DNA of 64,000 bases from Tribonema minus (lineage: Eukaryota; Sar; Xanthophyceae; Tribonematales; Tribonemataceae). Both the position numbers and the translations under genes were made by a program. The stretch is taken from NCBI GenBank assembly GCA_017506865.1, contig JAFCMP010000279.1:558001-622000 (forward strand), given 5' to 3'. The notes beneath the pieces were generated by a model. That model was given only the letters and a program-made list of their open reading frames with translations, made no database searches and was not told the origin of the DNA. Shown here one piece after another: positions 33,966 to 45,955 of this stretch (the first letter of the stretch is position 1; every line of letters starts with the position of its first letter).

Positions 33966-34789
33966 CTGGGCGCAGATCCGACAGCCAGGATCAAGTCCTC
34001 AATGCCCGCCTTCGCCAGGTACGAGGCGAACAGGGTGGGCCAGTAGGCCTCTACCTCGTTGCCGGTCGCCTCGATCAGGGTCTTAAGCTGCTCCGAGGTG
34101 ATCTCAGCCTGAAAGCAGTGAGAGATGGTGTTGAAGAAAGTCAATTGCTGATCAGTGCGGCGGGGTCACTTTCAGATGGCAGCCACGAGTTGTTGAAGTT
34201 GCTGATACCCTTCCACTTTTGCTGAACTTATCAATGCAAGTGCAGCATTGAAACCCAGGGAAGTTGAAGTGCTCTCGCTAGAGTGACTCTGGTAAGTTCA
34301 TGACTTAGGTGCGCCCGCCATGCATAGTGCTGCAGGCTGTGTGTGAGGGTGATGTTCAAACTTCAAAAGCAGACACACATGTGGTTTGGGCTGCACAACG
34401 CGGGCTCAGCGTGCAGTGCACAATGCCAGCCATAGCGAAAAATAACAGCATGCCCAGACACGTTGGTATGCCACTTGAGCAGAGAAAACCTCACAAGAAA
34501 CATCAGGCAACGGCAACACGCTCAGCCTGCGAATCGCACTAACCAGGCTGGCAGCACAGCACACACACAGTGGTCGACACTCAATACAAAAACCAGCGAT
34601 ACAAAAAGCTTTTTGCAATATCATTGCAAGCAGAGCACTCAACTTCAGCAGCTGAGTGTGCAACACCAATCTCAAGTCGTCACTGGTGTGGTCAAACACG
34701 GAAAGTCAAGCAAGCCACACACTGACCTCGCCATCGTACAGGGCCAGGGCCGCGTAGGAGGTGCAGAGCTCGTCGTGGATGTCGGCCAT
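31887..34789 (-). CDS. RPLP1: 60S acidic ribosomal protein P1
   Basis: Three minus-strand exons, all phase 0: 34789-34727 ([21 protein letters not shown]), 34108-33890 ([20 protein letters not shown]...[17 protein letters not shown], then a Gly/Ala hinge and EEKKEE) and 31955-31887 ([22 protein letters not shown], stop). The total is 116 residues, normal for P1. P1 pairs with P2 on the P0 stalk of the large subunit and recruits translation GTPases. The N-terminal helical domain is typical. The usual SDDDMGFGLFD-type tail is replaced by a Gly/Met-rich tail ending GGDY, which may be lineage-specific. Intron 2 is long (about 1.9 kb). An alternative or duplicated last-exon start lies at 32117. 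The gene is divergent from the plastid-type gene at 35077. Confidence 0.93.
31920..32215 (-). repeat. Tandem duplication of the P1 last-exon acceptor and exon start
   Basis: Two copies of about 155 bp each contain a 3' splice site followed by [11 protein letters not shown] (from 31955) or [11 protein letters not shown] (from 32117). The upstream copy stays open in the same frame straight into the genuine last exon, so use of its acceptor would give an in-frame longer C-terminus. Confidence 0.75.
32395..32465. repeat. Tandem repeat, 2 units of about 35 bp
   Basis: The unit aacctgtaactgccattaca followed by ggcgcgcagccacc occurs twice back to back. Each unit contains the inverted core ctgtaa...ttacag. 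It lies in intron 2 of the P1 gene. Confidence 0.85.
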
Positions 34790-35076
34790 GGTGCGACTGT
34801 GAATCAGATTAAGCCTGGGATGGCGGACACACAATGCTGCGCAAGCGCCATCCAAACGGCGGAGCCGGTAGCCGCAATAGGTCGGTCATAGCCGATCATA
34901 TTCGCGGTGACTCACCCATTGAAAAAGTTTGCTGTACGGGAAAGCAGGGCATAGCGAGCCGTGGCGACCAGTTTACATTGTTGCGCTCCGTAGTAAGCTC
35001 ATTCGGCTCGTGAAGTGGTAGTGTCGTCTGCGGAGCAGGAGGCCAGGGGGAGGAAAAGGCATCATACTGCCGGAGG
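34790..35076. promoter_or_regulatory. Shared divergent promoter region
   Basis: Only 287 bp separate the start codons of RPLP1 (minus) and the plastid-type gene (plus), so both promoters must lie here or overlap. No TATA box is obvious, and the G-rich stretch near 35040-35056 precedes the plus-strand ATG. Confidence 0.6.
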
Positions 35077-37885
35077 ATGCTTCGAGGCGTGCTGACAGCT
35101 GCGGTGGCGCTGCTGTGCGCGCTGCACTGTGCTACGGCGTTGAAGCCACAAATTCCTCACGGCGCCACTAGCCGCCCGCACGGCAGGCCGGGCACGGCGG
35201 CATTGAGGTAAGTGCAGATGAAATCGTCTTTGCTCGGGCAACACTTTTGTGTTGGCGAACACGTCCGTACCAACTACCGTGCGCATCGCTGTGCGGCTGC
35301 CTATAGCGAACGCCATGTTCTTTCGATGTAACGTCCGGTTGTAGAGAATCCATCTAGTGGCGCAACCCTGCCTTTGCTTACAGCTGTGTGTGCTCCGTTG
35401 TTTCTTCCATGGAGCACAGTCTCGAAGTGTGCTGCGCGGGCTCGTTCAGTACACAAAGCCTTGAAACTTTCAAACAGTGATGGCTGCTTTGGTCAAAGGT
35501 ACGCTGCAGTACAAGTAGTTTTTTCGACAAGGGCCAACGGTAGATGGCCAAACTTCAGGCTTGAAGTTTGTGTGGGGTAAGGCCAATCGTCATGTTCTGA
35601 TGCTGGTTACCAACTGGAGCAATTGGATCACCAACTAGGTATCCAGTATCTTTGGGTCATGCGTGTGATCTGCGCGGTGCCTGCTTTGCTGCGCCGCGTT
35701 GCAGGCTTGTAGTTTCATCCAACATTTAATACGATCATGCTGGGCTATGAACACGTGCACTTTCGTAGTTGTGCAGTCCCCTTGTGGACCAGATAGAAGG
35801 TGTCAAAGCTCAGCTTATGATGGAATCGTCACGAACGATGTCGCTGTGGTCACGATTAGCCGACCTCACGCAGATAGCGCACTTCAGACGCACCATGTTT
35901 CGACACTCGGGGGGGGTTAGTGCCAAGGCATGTTGAATGCGTCAGCTTGCAAGCACCTGAAATCAGCAAGACACAAAAAGTACTGGTGCCTACTGCTGTC
36001 GCTCACCTCGCGCTCTTCTAGAGATTGTGTAAGCGTGCTAGCCCACCGCATGCGTGCAGAGCGTCTTGGCACCCAATTACCGTAAGATGGGCTCACCAGA
36101 TCAGTGACGTATTCACTGCCGCGCAGCTGTAAAATGCTTTCAACACCCTGAACACTGCTGCCGCAGGCGCGCAGGGGTTGCGCCGTCTTGCACGCTTGCT
36201 CTGACTATTGTGCTTGTATCATGGTGATCTGGCAGTTGCTCTGCGTCAGCAACAACGTTCACCCACAGGCGCACACAACCTTCGTCGCTGCTATTGATAC
36301 TGCACCAAACACAACCTTTGTTGCTGCTATTGGTACCGCACAGGAGCCAATGGCTTGCGGTCTTTCATTTTCAGTGTGCGCTCCTCAGAATCCGTGGTGA
36401 TTGCCATACGCCGTGGTGCTGCGCGCCCGTCGCAGATCTGGCTACGGCAGCTGGGACGATGGCCCCGCTGGCAATGACGGCATCATTGGGGACGCGATCG
36501 TGCGCAAAAAGCAGGGGAAGCAGTACAAGGAGTACAAGCCGCGCGACGACAGAGACAGGTCAGCGGCGCCCCGGCATATGATCTGTGCAGCATCATCGCT
36601 GTGTTGAATCTGTGTTTATTCAGAGATCGGAGACCCCGCCATCTGCAATAGTGCCCGTTACCTGTGCCAGACGCATGTGAAGCCTCTCAGTTGTGGAACA
36701 GGATCTGCGGGGTAGCGAACAACTGCTCGCCAGCGCAGCGCAGGCAGTTAGTTGAGCACCTGCCTATCCGACTCAGGACCTCAACACGATTCACAATATG
36801 GCACAAAGAATGGCTGAAGTACCAGCGTGCCAAGGCATCCAGTCATTTTTTGAAGTTCAGTCGCATTGCGCTGAACGCCGCCCACACTATCGGAAACCTT
36901 TGCGACAGCTGACAGTGGGCTGCCGGCACAACGGTGCTTGACCTCACGCGCTGCTCATCGTTCTGTGTCATCGTTCTGTGACCGCCAGGCTGCCCTACGA
37001 CGTGTACAACGCGTCGCCGCCGCGGCGCAAGCTCGGGCGCTTTGCGCTGGACCCCACCACCGGCTGCGGCGACATGATACAGCACGGCATGAAGAGCTAC
37101 GTCGTGGGCAAGGTCTCGTGCCACTACAGGTGGGTCTCAAAGCCGCCAAAATACTCGTTTCAAAGACCTGTTTCGCGCGTCTGCGCAGCCGTGACGGCGG
37201 CCACCGCCGCCGGTGTCGTTCATGCCGCTCGCTCTGCGCACCAAGAAGAGTCGTGCACTAGAGTCGCAAATCAAGTAGGGAGTCATGTGTGGGCGCAGCG
37301 CGCGCTGAGCAGCGCCGATCCCTTCCGCTATGTAGGTCCGCGACAGGGGCCACGCCGCCGTGCAGCAGACGCAGGACCCACTGAACTGGTCTGAAGCGCG
37401 TCGGCGTCGCAGAGGCGCTCATGCCGGCGCAGGCGGTGCACAATCATGCTGGAAGCTCTGCGATGGCCCGCACTCCCTCTGTCTGGCAGCGCGCACGGCG
37501 ACCCCGCATGAAATTTGAAAGTTCGCCACACTGCGCGTCTCGGCGTGACCTGCGCCCACTGCAGCTGCAGACAGGAGCTCGACGGCCGAGTTGCGCTGAT
37601 TCTCCTGCGCTTTGCCTGAACTGCGTCGCCTGTTTCGCATCGCCTGTTGCCACACTGCGCGTCTCGGTGTGAGCTAGGCCGCGGCTCGACGGGCGAATCT
37701 CGCTGATTATTGTGTGCTCTGCCGGAATTGCGTGGCCCGGCAGGTTTGAGGGCGGCGCGTTCAAGATGTTCCGCAAGGAGGCTGACGCGACGGAGCTGCT
37801 GCGCGCGGCCGCGGAGCGCATCGCCGCGCGCATGGCCACGACGCCTGACGAGCCCGTCTATGGCAGCGACGACCTGCTCGCATGA
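35077..37885 (+). CDS. Conserved small protein, probably plastid-targeted
   Basis: Four exons with GT-AG introns join in frame: 35077-35207, 36436-36558, 36989-37129 and 37744-37885 (178 residues; each junction splits an Arg codon AG|N). The N-terminus MLRGVLTAAVALLCALHCAT is a signal-peptide-like hydrophobic core, followed by LKPQIPHGATSRPHGRPGTA, a basic/Ser/Thr stretch like the transit part of a bipartite presequence in complex plastids. The mature part reads SGYGSWDDGPAG, then a Lys/Tyr-rich stretch, LPYDVYNASPPRRKLGRFAL, CGDMIQHGMKSYVVGKVSCHYR and FEGGAFKMFRKEADATELLR. I cannot name the family; the YVV.KV..HYR pattern looks like a small beta-rich domain. A truncated copy lies at 50772-51677. 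Its duplicated half begins between exons 2 and 3. Confidence 0.8.
37510..37743. repeat. Acceptor-proximal tandem repeat in intron 3
   Basis: About two diverged units of roughly 115-130 bp share ctgcgcgtctcggygtgac, gctcgacgg and ctgccggaattgcgt-type ends resembling the true acceptor region. The paralogue has corresponding units at about 51300-51530. Confidence 0.6.
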
Positions 37886-38511
37886 CGCGCTCACGCACAG
37901 CAACACATACGCAGACACACACACGCACACGCACACACTCCACGAGTTCACACAGAGACCTCGCTATTTCATAGCGCGGGTGCTAGCGCTTGCGCGCACC
38001 AACTTGCGCACAGGCACAGCACAGATCTTCTCTCCCTTTACCCGACAGTTATCACCGAAGACGCAGTGCGGTGATCACCGAGCGTGCGGTCTGGAGTTCC
38101 GTCGGGGCGATCATTCACCACGCTGCTGCTGCTGCTGCTGCGCTGCGGTCAAGACGCTGTTACGCTCATGGCCGTCGCCAGCGCTACGCGCACGGCATCC
38201 CCCCCCCCCCAAGTCGTTGTTAGGGTGCAGTGGGCTGGTAGGCTGGGGGGACGGGGTGGGGGGGGGGCAAGTGTGTTATTTAGCCTGTCGTCTCTCACAG
38301 AGCGTGTTGGGGGTGTACATACCACATATACTCTCCATTTTATAAGTATATCAAGCATGCACAGCAGCACGGGGGGCGCGAGGTGCAGTTTCTGCACATG
38401 CAGCCCCCTCCTGTGTGGCACCAACAAAAATTGAACTGGAAATGTGTACTGGTGTACAGCATTCACCAGGGGAGCCATAGGGCGGCAGCAGCTGCAGCAC
38501 TTGCGATGGCT
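37886..38511. other. Intergenic stretch with CA-rich repeat
   Basis: A (CA)n-like tract is at about 37905-37940, and a poly(C) run at about 38200-38213. The counterpart is at 51678-52307. No gene seen. Confidence 0.5.
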
Positions 38512-39645
38512 GGTACCTGCCTGCGCAGATGTTGGCGTGCTCTATTTACAAGGGGTGGCATCATAGCTGCTGTACAGGTGTTTGCATTTTACAACACCAC
38601 AGGCAGTGGTTGGCTCACAATGCTCAGCTATTGTGGCGGGTGGCATGTTGCCGCTCGCCGCGCACCGCAGCTGCTCGACGCATTGCTGAAGCGCAAGTGT
38701 TGTGCTCGTCCGGATCAGTAATAGCAGCGCGAGCAAAACCTGCACGTGCAATTTACGTTGATATCTGATGCCATTCGCCTCTCTTGAACTGCATGAATTG
38801 TACACGTGTATGTTGACGCAGTGCTGTCTAGTATGACGATTTACAGCCTTGCAGGCATGGTGCTGCGCGCTGTTCTTGCTTTGCCCTGGGCTCCGTTGCA
38901 CAGCCGCTTGTGATGCACCATGTCCAAAAAGGCTGTGCAATCAATGGCTGTACCTGCACTAATAGAACGCGACATGGCCAAGTGTGAAGTGCGTGCCTGT
39001 GCTTGCTACATCATGCGTGCTGCTGCATGCCATGCATTACAGCGAGGAGCACACATCAGCGTCGATCACCTGCAGCATCACCTCATCTCGGCCATTAGCA
39101 TTGCCGGTTGCCAGCCACAGCATGTGGCGTTGGCACTCACAACAGCGCCATATGAAGCGTGAAGATGTTTGCATTGCATTGTATTGCATCCTTGTGATCA
39201 GGCCATGGTGTCGGTAATGCGTCACTGCTCTCATTCTTGTCCTCTTGGGCCACCGGGTGCTCAGATGTCATCTTTCTGTTTTACTTCTGAAGTAGAACAA
39301 AAATATGGGCGCCGCCAAGAGCTCTGCTGCTCAGGGTGGATGCCACCACTGACCCAGTGGTCCTCATGCTTATTGGGTGCCAAGGCAGGCACACACTTGT
39401 CCAAGAGATGAGTGCAGCAGGCTTTAGCAGGACGGTCCTTTCAAAAAAAGTGCTTAGGTAGGCTTGAGGTCTTGTTCGTGTGGCCTCATTCAGCTGATTT
39501 AAATTCAACTGGCAACTCGCATCGATGGTCCCCCTGCGCACAGCCTGACAAGTATGTCTGCAGTAGACGAATGAGAGGCGCTTTTTGATGTCCTTCTAGG
39601 ATCCTAGGTCAGTCAACCAAAGGGGGATTCACTGAGCCCCCCCTC
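38512..39645. repeat. Near-identical 1.1-kb intergenic block upstream of GH16 copy A
   Basis: Matches about 52308-53440 with roughly 15-20 differences by eye (about 98-99% identity), although the flanking non-coding DNA of the same duplication is clearly more diverged. No recognisable protein or TIR/LTR ends. It contains several frames of 60-130 residues on both strands conserved in both copies. Confidence 0.75.
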
Positions 39646-39863
39646 CTCCCCGAGATCTCAGCAACGGCGCAGTTTTTTCGGTGACCTGAATCGAAGGTGA
39701 GCGTGCTGCCACGGTGATGCGTACGTGGGGCTGCGGAAGCTGATTCACGGTCAAGCAGTATACCAGTAAGCGTGCAACGACCAGGCAGTGAGGGCCGACT
39801 CTCCTAGTTCAGCCATGGCGCTGTTACTTTGTCAGGGTTCGCTGTGTGCTCCAGGACAGCCAA

Positions 39864-42800
39864 ATGGTTTCGACAAGAATGCTGGCGCCGCTGTTGCTGG
39901 TCAGGTAAGCCCACAGATTCGACGGCAAGCTGAACGCGTTGTGCACGCGGCATCCGGTATTGTGAAAGTGTTGTTGGTCTTTCATTCATCGGTGTCAGCT
40001 CTTCACATTGCTACGTACCGGTATTCTGCTTGCGCTGCAGCGCGTTCAATGCAGCAAGCGGCGTACCTTGCGGGCCTCGCATCGACCCGACCACGCCTGA
40101 AGATGCAGCCACCTTCACATCTCAGTTGACGGGAGCCACACTAACATTGGACTGGAGCGATGAATTCACTTCCGACGACATGGCTCCGATAGACCTCTGC
40201 AAGTGGGTGGTGATGCAGGGCGATGGCTCCAATTATGTGAGTGACACACGTGTGTGTGCCATGCACGCTGAGGTCAAGAGCAAACAAAATGATCGTCACT
40301 GCTGTCGTTTTAGCAGGTGATCGCACTACGTTTACAAAATGCTCTTGACACATTCTACCTTCCAGGAGGTGGGGTGCACCAGCACACACACACACACACA
40401 CACACAGCACCTTCGCGAAAAAAAAACACAGAACGAGGACTGGCCAGTCCAGTTACTCCCTGCAGCATACAGCGTGTTGCTCTGAGCATTGCAGCAGCAA
40501 TGCAACTCCTTGAGACGCTGTTTGAAAACATGATGCTGAGCACACGGCCTGCTCTGCAGCGGTGCAGCCGCCATTGTTATGCCGCGGCTCAGTGCGCGCC
40601 GCCACTGCCGACCGTCGGCCAGCGCTGCACATCAACACACTTACACACTTGCAAACCTAACCTCACCAGAGCGCCTGTCTTACTGCCCCACTATCAGCCA
40701 CCAGTCCTTCCTGCCCCCCCCCCCACATCCCCCCCTTTCTCCCAATGTTTTGACCCCCTGCACGTGCGTGCTTCATTCGCGGTCTGGCCCCCACTAGAAG
40801 ACACTCCCCCCTCCCCCCTCACCCCCTCCCCCCCCATCCCCTGCCCTCCCCCCCCCGTCCCCCCAGTGCAACCCCGGCTGGGGCAACGGCGAGCGCCAGT
40901 TCTACGTCCCCGACGCCGTCTTCCTCATGGAGGACAACCTCTACCTCGAGGCGAAGCGCGTCGCGCCCTTTACGCCGTGTCTCGCGACGCCGGACCAGGT
41001 CTGCACGCCGCCCTGCACGTCGACGTACGAGTACACGTCGGGCAAGGTGTACACGGACGCAGACCTCGCGTTCACGTACGGGCGCGCGGAGGCGAGGGTC
41101 CTGCTGCCCTTCTTCCAGGGCGCGTGGCCCGCCGTGTGGGCGATGCCCGACACGTGAGTGCAGCGCGGAGCGTCTCACTTCAAGTGTCACGCTTCAAGTG
41201 TCGTCCGGGCACGTGAGTGCAGTGCGGAGCGTCGCACTTCAAGTGTCGCCTGAGTGATGTTGTGAGTGCAGTGCGGAAAGTCACGCTTGAAGTGTTGTCT
41301 GGGTGATGTCGTGAGTGCAATGGGGAGCGTCACACTTCAAGTGTACGGGGGCAGAAGCCCGCTAGTGTCTCTGGGCACCGGTCCTGGTCTCGGGCAATTG
41401 TTTGAGTAGGCTGTCACGGTGTGTGAGCCATGGTCGTTGGTAACATAATGTGGTTTCAGCATGCAAATATTTGCTCTTGTCGCAGGGGCGACTCATGTGC
41501 TTCTTGGAGCATACCCACCTCGCCCATGTTAGGATTAAGGGTAGGGTTAGGGCTAGGGTCAGGAGCTGACCAAACAGGGTCAGGAACGAACCCAATTCCC
41601 GTTCCTCGCACATTCTCATCGCTGTGAAATGTGTGCCATTGCCTGCACCATACGCATGAGCTGACGCTGCCCTTGTTGCGTCGCGCCACTTGTCTGCCGT
41701 GCAGCTACCCCGCAGAAGGCGTCTACGGGACTTGGCCGCTGTCAGGTATGTCATGTGCACTGTGGCTCAGCGCCACTTTGAGCAGTATGCATCCCTGTGA
41801 GCAGACCGCTGGTATTGTTGAAGGATGAGCTGTGCTGCACGGCCGGCTTCGGGCCTCTCAGGTGCAGCACGATCACGATGCAGCGCGATCAGGTGCATCG
41901 AGCCTCTGAGCTGAGCTCGCCCGTTGTGCTCACCAAGTGTCAGCGCAGAGGCCCTGGCCGGTGTATATCTTCAGGATCTCCTTGCAGTGACAGCCGCATG
42001 AGCGGTGACTGCATGGGGTGACTGAGGTGCCAGAGAGCCGTGGCACAGGCAGTGACGGTGTGTGCTGTTGTGGTTTTGCTCGGGCGTGAGAACGGCATCC
42101 GAAATTTGATCTGCTGTTGTCCACCCCTGCTCACCGGGGCGCGGCGGATGGGCGCACTGGCGTGTTTACGCAAGAACGCATGCTGGACCAGGCACATCTG
42201 CCTTTGTGCGATCAGACTAAACGTCACGTGCAGCTTTGGCGTTGCCAGCGCAAAGTGGCTTTTTGCTGCTGCAAATGCCGACCCCCTGCAATGACGCAGT
42301 GCATGCATGCCCTTCCGAAGGCTTCAGAACGGCGCTCTGTTATTGCGGCCTGTGTGGGCACGCCCACTACTGGCATTCATCAGATCATCATGTTAAACAT
42401 GCAGATGCTGCCCCCCCCCCCCGCCCCCCCCCTGCCAGGTCCACTTTGTCACAGTAACCCCCCCCCCCCCTTGCCATGTCTACTTGTCACACATATTCCC
42501 ACCCCCCCACCCCCAGGCGAGATCGACGTCATGGAGCACGTCAACTTTGCGGGCTTTGTCCAGCAGAACATCCACTGGTTCGACCGCGACGCCAAGCGCC
42601 CTGCAGAGTCGGCCATCAGGGTCACTAGAGACGACTTCGGGACGGCATACCATACCTACGCCGTGGAGCGCTCAAGCTCGGGGCGCATATTGTTCAGCGT
42701 CGACGGGGTCCCCACTGGGTCGCCGACCTGGCCGCCGGTGCGTTGCGCTGTTGATTTCAAAAATCACCGTGTATTTGTAGCGTGATGAAGCAGCGCCTTG

Positions 42801-45800
42801 TCGATTTGAACTTGAAGTTCAAGCTGCGGTCAGGGGCTTTTGTTCCGAGATAGCGCTGGCTTTATGACGTGATTTGTTTTGTCCAGATAAAAAGCTACCA
42901 TTATGGCAGGGTCAAGACTGTTGGTTTGATGGAACGGTGATTGGCGATGCCAAAGGTGCTTGCTCAGTGGACGCTCACAACCGTCAGTGCTTGAGGGTCT
43001 AGAGGTCAGGGTTTGGGAGCAATGTTGAGCCTTTGCCTGACCCTTGTCATATCTGGCAGTCGCATCAGCTTGTGCTCAAGGTCATAGAGACGTGTGTTTT
43101 TTGTGTGCAACTTGACAGAGTGCGCGAAGTACATACCGCTCTGCTACATACACTGCAAAGTGCACTTGGGATGCAGCACGTTGTCAGCCTGAGGCAGACG
43201 TGAAAACTGATGCCTGCATGTGGTATCGGCTTGTCAGGATGTGGAAATGACATCAACCACTTGAATGGCTGCACCAATGCTGGTACTGGGACAGCGGGTC
43301 TGCTTTATCATACTGTCCCTATTGACTTTTCTATATATATATCTGTAAAGAAGGGCCCCACCCCTGTCGCCGATGGGGCTTTGAGTTGTGTGCAGTGTGG
43401 TCAATTTTTTTGCAGCGTCTGCAGAGCCCATACATAGTGTTTCATCGGAACGCTTGTACTGCAAGAATTGAATGTTGCTTTGACGTCTGTTGTGTATTAT
43501 TGCCTGAAGCACAGCTCATCGCATCAACAGGCAGCCTGCTGGCCGCTGGCGTTCAAGATTTCAATTTATTATTAAACAAACTCAACAGTGAGGTTGGTGT
43601 TGAAGATAAAGTTGCACTGTGCATGACACAACCGCTGCCTGTGCTGTCTGCAAACATCACAAGTGCCATGTTTTGGGTAGCGGACAGCATTACTGCTTTC
43701 TGCGGTCTCACGAAGCCTGTTTCCCATCCCGCTTGCCTGCTGCAGGTGGATCCTACTAGGCCAATATCGCCATATGATCAGGTGAGTCAGGATCTGGGTC
43801 AAAATATTGACTGCAGGGCCAGTCTCAACTCGCGGGGCTGAGTTTGGCGATTCTCAGTGAGCCAAGCACTCCAAATATATGTATTCTAGAAGCGCAGTAA
43901 AATGGCTGCTGCTTACACAATAATGTCAGTGCGTTGATCAAGTCAACAATGCAAAAATGCTACAGTATGCTTCTGGGGTACCTGAAACTGTCACAACCCA
44001 TTACCTGCACGAGGTGGCCTACTTGAGATTTTTGCAACTGAAGTAGTACGCACATTGGGACTAAGCATGAGCAACACATCTGTACTCATTACTCAGCACT
44101 GCTAAAGTTACTCCAGGCCGGCAGCACACGTTGTTTTCCATCACATGCATGCATGAAAGCGCAATGATGTAGGACTGGTTGACCGCTTTCCGCAATGATG
44201 CAACTACGCAGCGACCCTAGGGCATGCGGCGCACACACGTTGAGTTTGAAGTTGCATCAGACGATGCCCATCTTCATCCTTCATGTTCTTCAAGACTGCT
44301 TGAGCTTGACACTCATGTTGCGTCTACATGCACGCTCGTCCACGCAACCACCGTATTTACATCTGTACAGTCATGAGCGCGCGCATGGTTCCGCAGCGCA
44401 GGCAGCAGGCCATGCGCTCGTACTCGACTTAATTTGGTGCTATGCTTTCAATGCATGTCCTGCGCTCATTGCCATGTTGTTTGCACCGCTTCTCCTTCTG
44501 CAGCCATTCGTCATGATACTGAATTTGGCCGTGGGGGGCTCGTTCCCGGGCTTCGTCGACCCCCGTTCATTCGATGGCGGCTCGCAGCGCATGCTGGTGG
44601 ATTATGTGAGTGCGCGGGACTTCTTTCACGTGTAGGTAGAATGTTTGCGAGCACAGTGGGCAGCGGCTGTAATCCTAACCGCAACTCAATCCTAGCCCCA
44701 ACCCAACCCTAACCGAAAAAGCCCGCTGCAGTGGGCGCGACTGGTGCCACTTGCTGTAGGTCTACAAAAAAAACGTACTTCTTCAATTATTACTTCTATC
44801 TAACCCATGTATATGACAGTGTGAAGGCTTGGGGGTGGCACGCAGCTCATGCTGGCGAATTTATTGTATGCACAGGTGCTCGCATCGGGGGTCTGGTGCG
44901 TGCATGCATGTCAACTCAGTTTGGAATGGAGGGGCCCTTCAGACCCGCTCTGATGCAGTGCTCAGCTTCAGGAAGCCAGAAGCGACCTCTGCAAGGCGCC
45001 AATGGCACTGAGCTACACGGATACCATCATGAATTCAATGCGTCACGTCACGCAGGGTTACAGTAGTACCGATTTTGATGCAGCACATGACTTCGCTTGA
45101 ACGGCGGAAACTCATATCATGCACCACGTCGTACACAACACATACGCTCCTGTTGAGCTTGTGCACGCCTTCCCGCTGAGCTACTGGGAGCATACATAAA
45201 CGTTAAAACCACTACAATGATACTTCGAAGTATCTACGAGTGGGACACGGGTGGGACTCCACATGGCCTTCTCTGCTGCTGACACCCAGCTCACTTCACG
45301 AGCTGTGCCATGAGACTAGGGTGCAGCCAAGTAGGGTATGCATGGCTTGCTGCCAAGGCCCCATTCGGAGTGTTGTAGAGAGCGTCCCCCTTATCCTTGC
45401 CACTCGTGAGCTCCTTCAGCCCCCGGCCCGAAGGCGCTGTCCTGATGCGCTGCAAACTCTGAGAGGCTTCCGCCAACTCGTAGATCATTGTGCCCGCTTC
45501 GCCACCACCAACATCACAACAACAAAATGCTGCTGTGGCAAGGGTACAGCATTTTGGGGTCAAAATGGCGCGAATAGTGGCGCATGTACTGTAGGTATGA
45601 GGCAGTGAAGGGCCGGCGCAGTAACGTGATTGGCAATGGTTCTTAATACCCAGCCGCAAAAGTAAGAGGGCAGGCATAATGTTTGCATGCGCTGGCACTT
45701 CCATGTTGATGCCCACTGTTCAGTATTTCTGCTGCTGCAGATGCTGTTACTGTAGCTCACCCCTTTTGGCGATCACACTTGCAGTCAAGTATGCACACAT

Positions 45801-45955
45801 CCGCACACAGTTGCACCAAATTGCTTGTGAATTCACTTTGCCGAGATTTTGAACATTGGGGAAATCAAGTGGAAATCTGACTGTATTGTGCTTTCTCCGT
45901 CCGTTGTGATGAGCTGTGTGCACGGCTGCAGGTCCGCGTGTGGAAGGAAGGCTAG
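39864..45955 (+). CDS. Secreted GH16 beta-glucanase (laminarinase-like), copy A
   Basis: Eight exons: 39864-39904, 40041-40236, 40867-41153, 41705-41745, 42517-42737, 43746-43781, 44504-44605 and 45932-45955 (948 nt, 315 residues). All junctions are GT-AG and in phase. The start is chosen because it gives a signal peptide (MVSTRMLAPLLLVSAFNAAS) in the phase needed by exon 2; an upstream ATG in another frame does not fit. Key features: LTLDWSDEF, CNPGWGNGERQFY, FFQGAWPAVWAMPD, then GEIDVMEH across the exon 4/5 junction, the GH16 active site with two catalytic Glu and the assisting Asp, then YHTYAVE and LNLAVGGSFPG. By family it would cleave beta-1,3 or mixed beta-glucans outside the cell or in a vacuole. 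The product ends VRVWKEG. It is tandemly duplicated as copy B. Confidence 0.9.
40380..40405. repeat. (CA)n microsatellite in GH16-A intron 2
   Basis: About 12 CA units, absent at the corresponding place in copy B (about 54190). Confidence 0.85.
40712..40866 (+). promoter_or_regulatory. Poly(C)-dominated 3' splice region of GH16-A exon 3
   Basis: The acceptor of exon 3 follows long C runs ending ccccccgtccccccag. Copy B has a still purer C run (54645-54663) at the same acceptor. A comparable poly(C) acceptor precedes exon 5 (42450-42516 here; 57941-57961 in copy B). Confidence 0.7.
41145..41345 (+). repeat. Donor-junction minisatellite after GH16-A exon 3
   Basis: About 3 units of 55-70 bp repeat gtgagtgcagtgcggagcgt and cacttcaagtgtc, starting exactly at the exon 3 donor. 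Copy B has a longer version at 54945-55410. Confidence 0.75.
41522..41570 (+). repeat. Interstitial telomere-like repeat (GH16-A intron 3)
   Basis: Degenerate TTAGGG-type repeats (aagggtagggttagggctag). A second short CCCTAA-like patch is at about 44670-44716 in intron 7. Confidence 0.7.

Noticed and set aside
39815-39904. GH16-A starting at the upstream ATG at 39815
   Set aside because: Its frame reaches the exon 1 donor in phase 0, but exon 2 needs two carried bases. The ATG at 39864 gives the right phase and a signal peptide in both copies.
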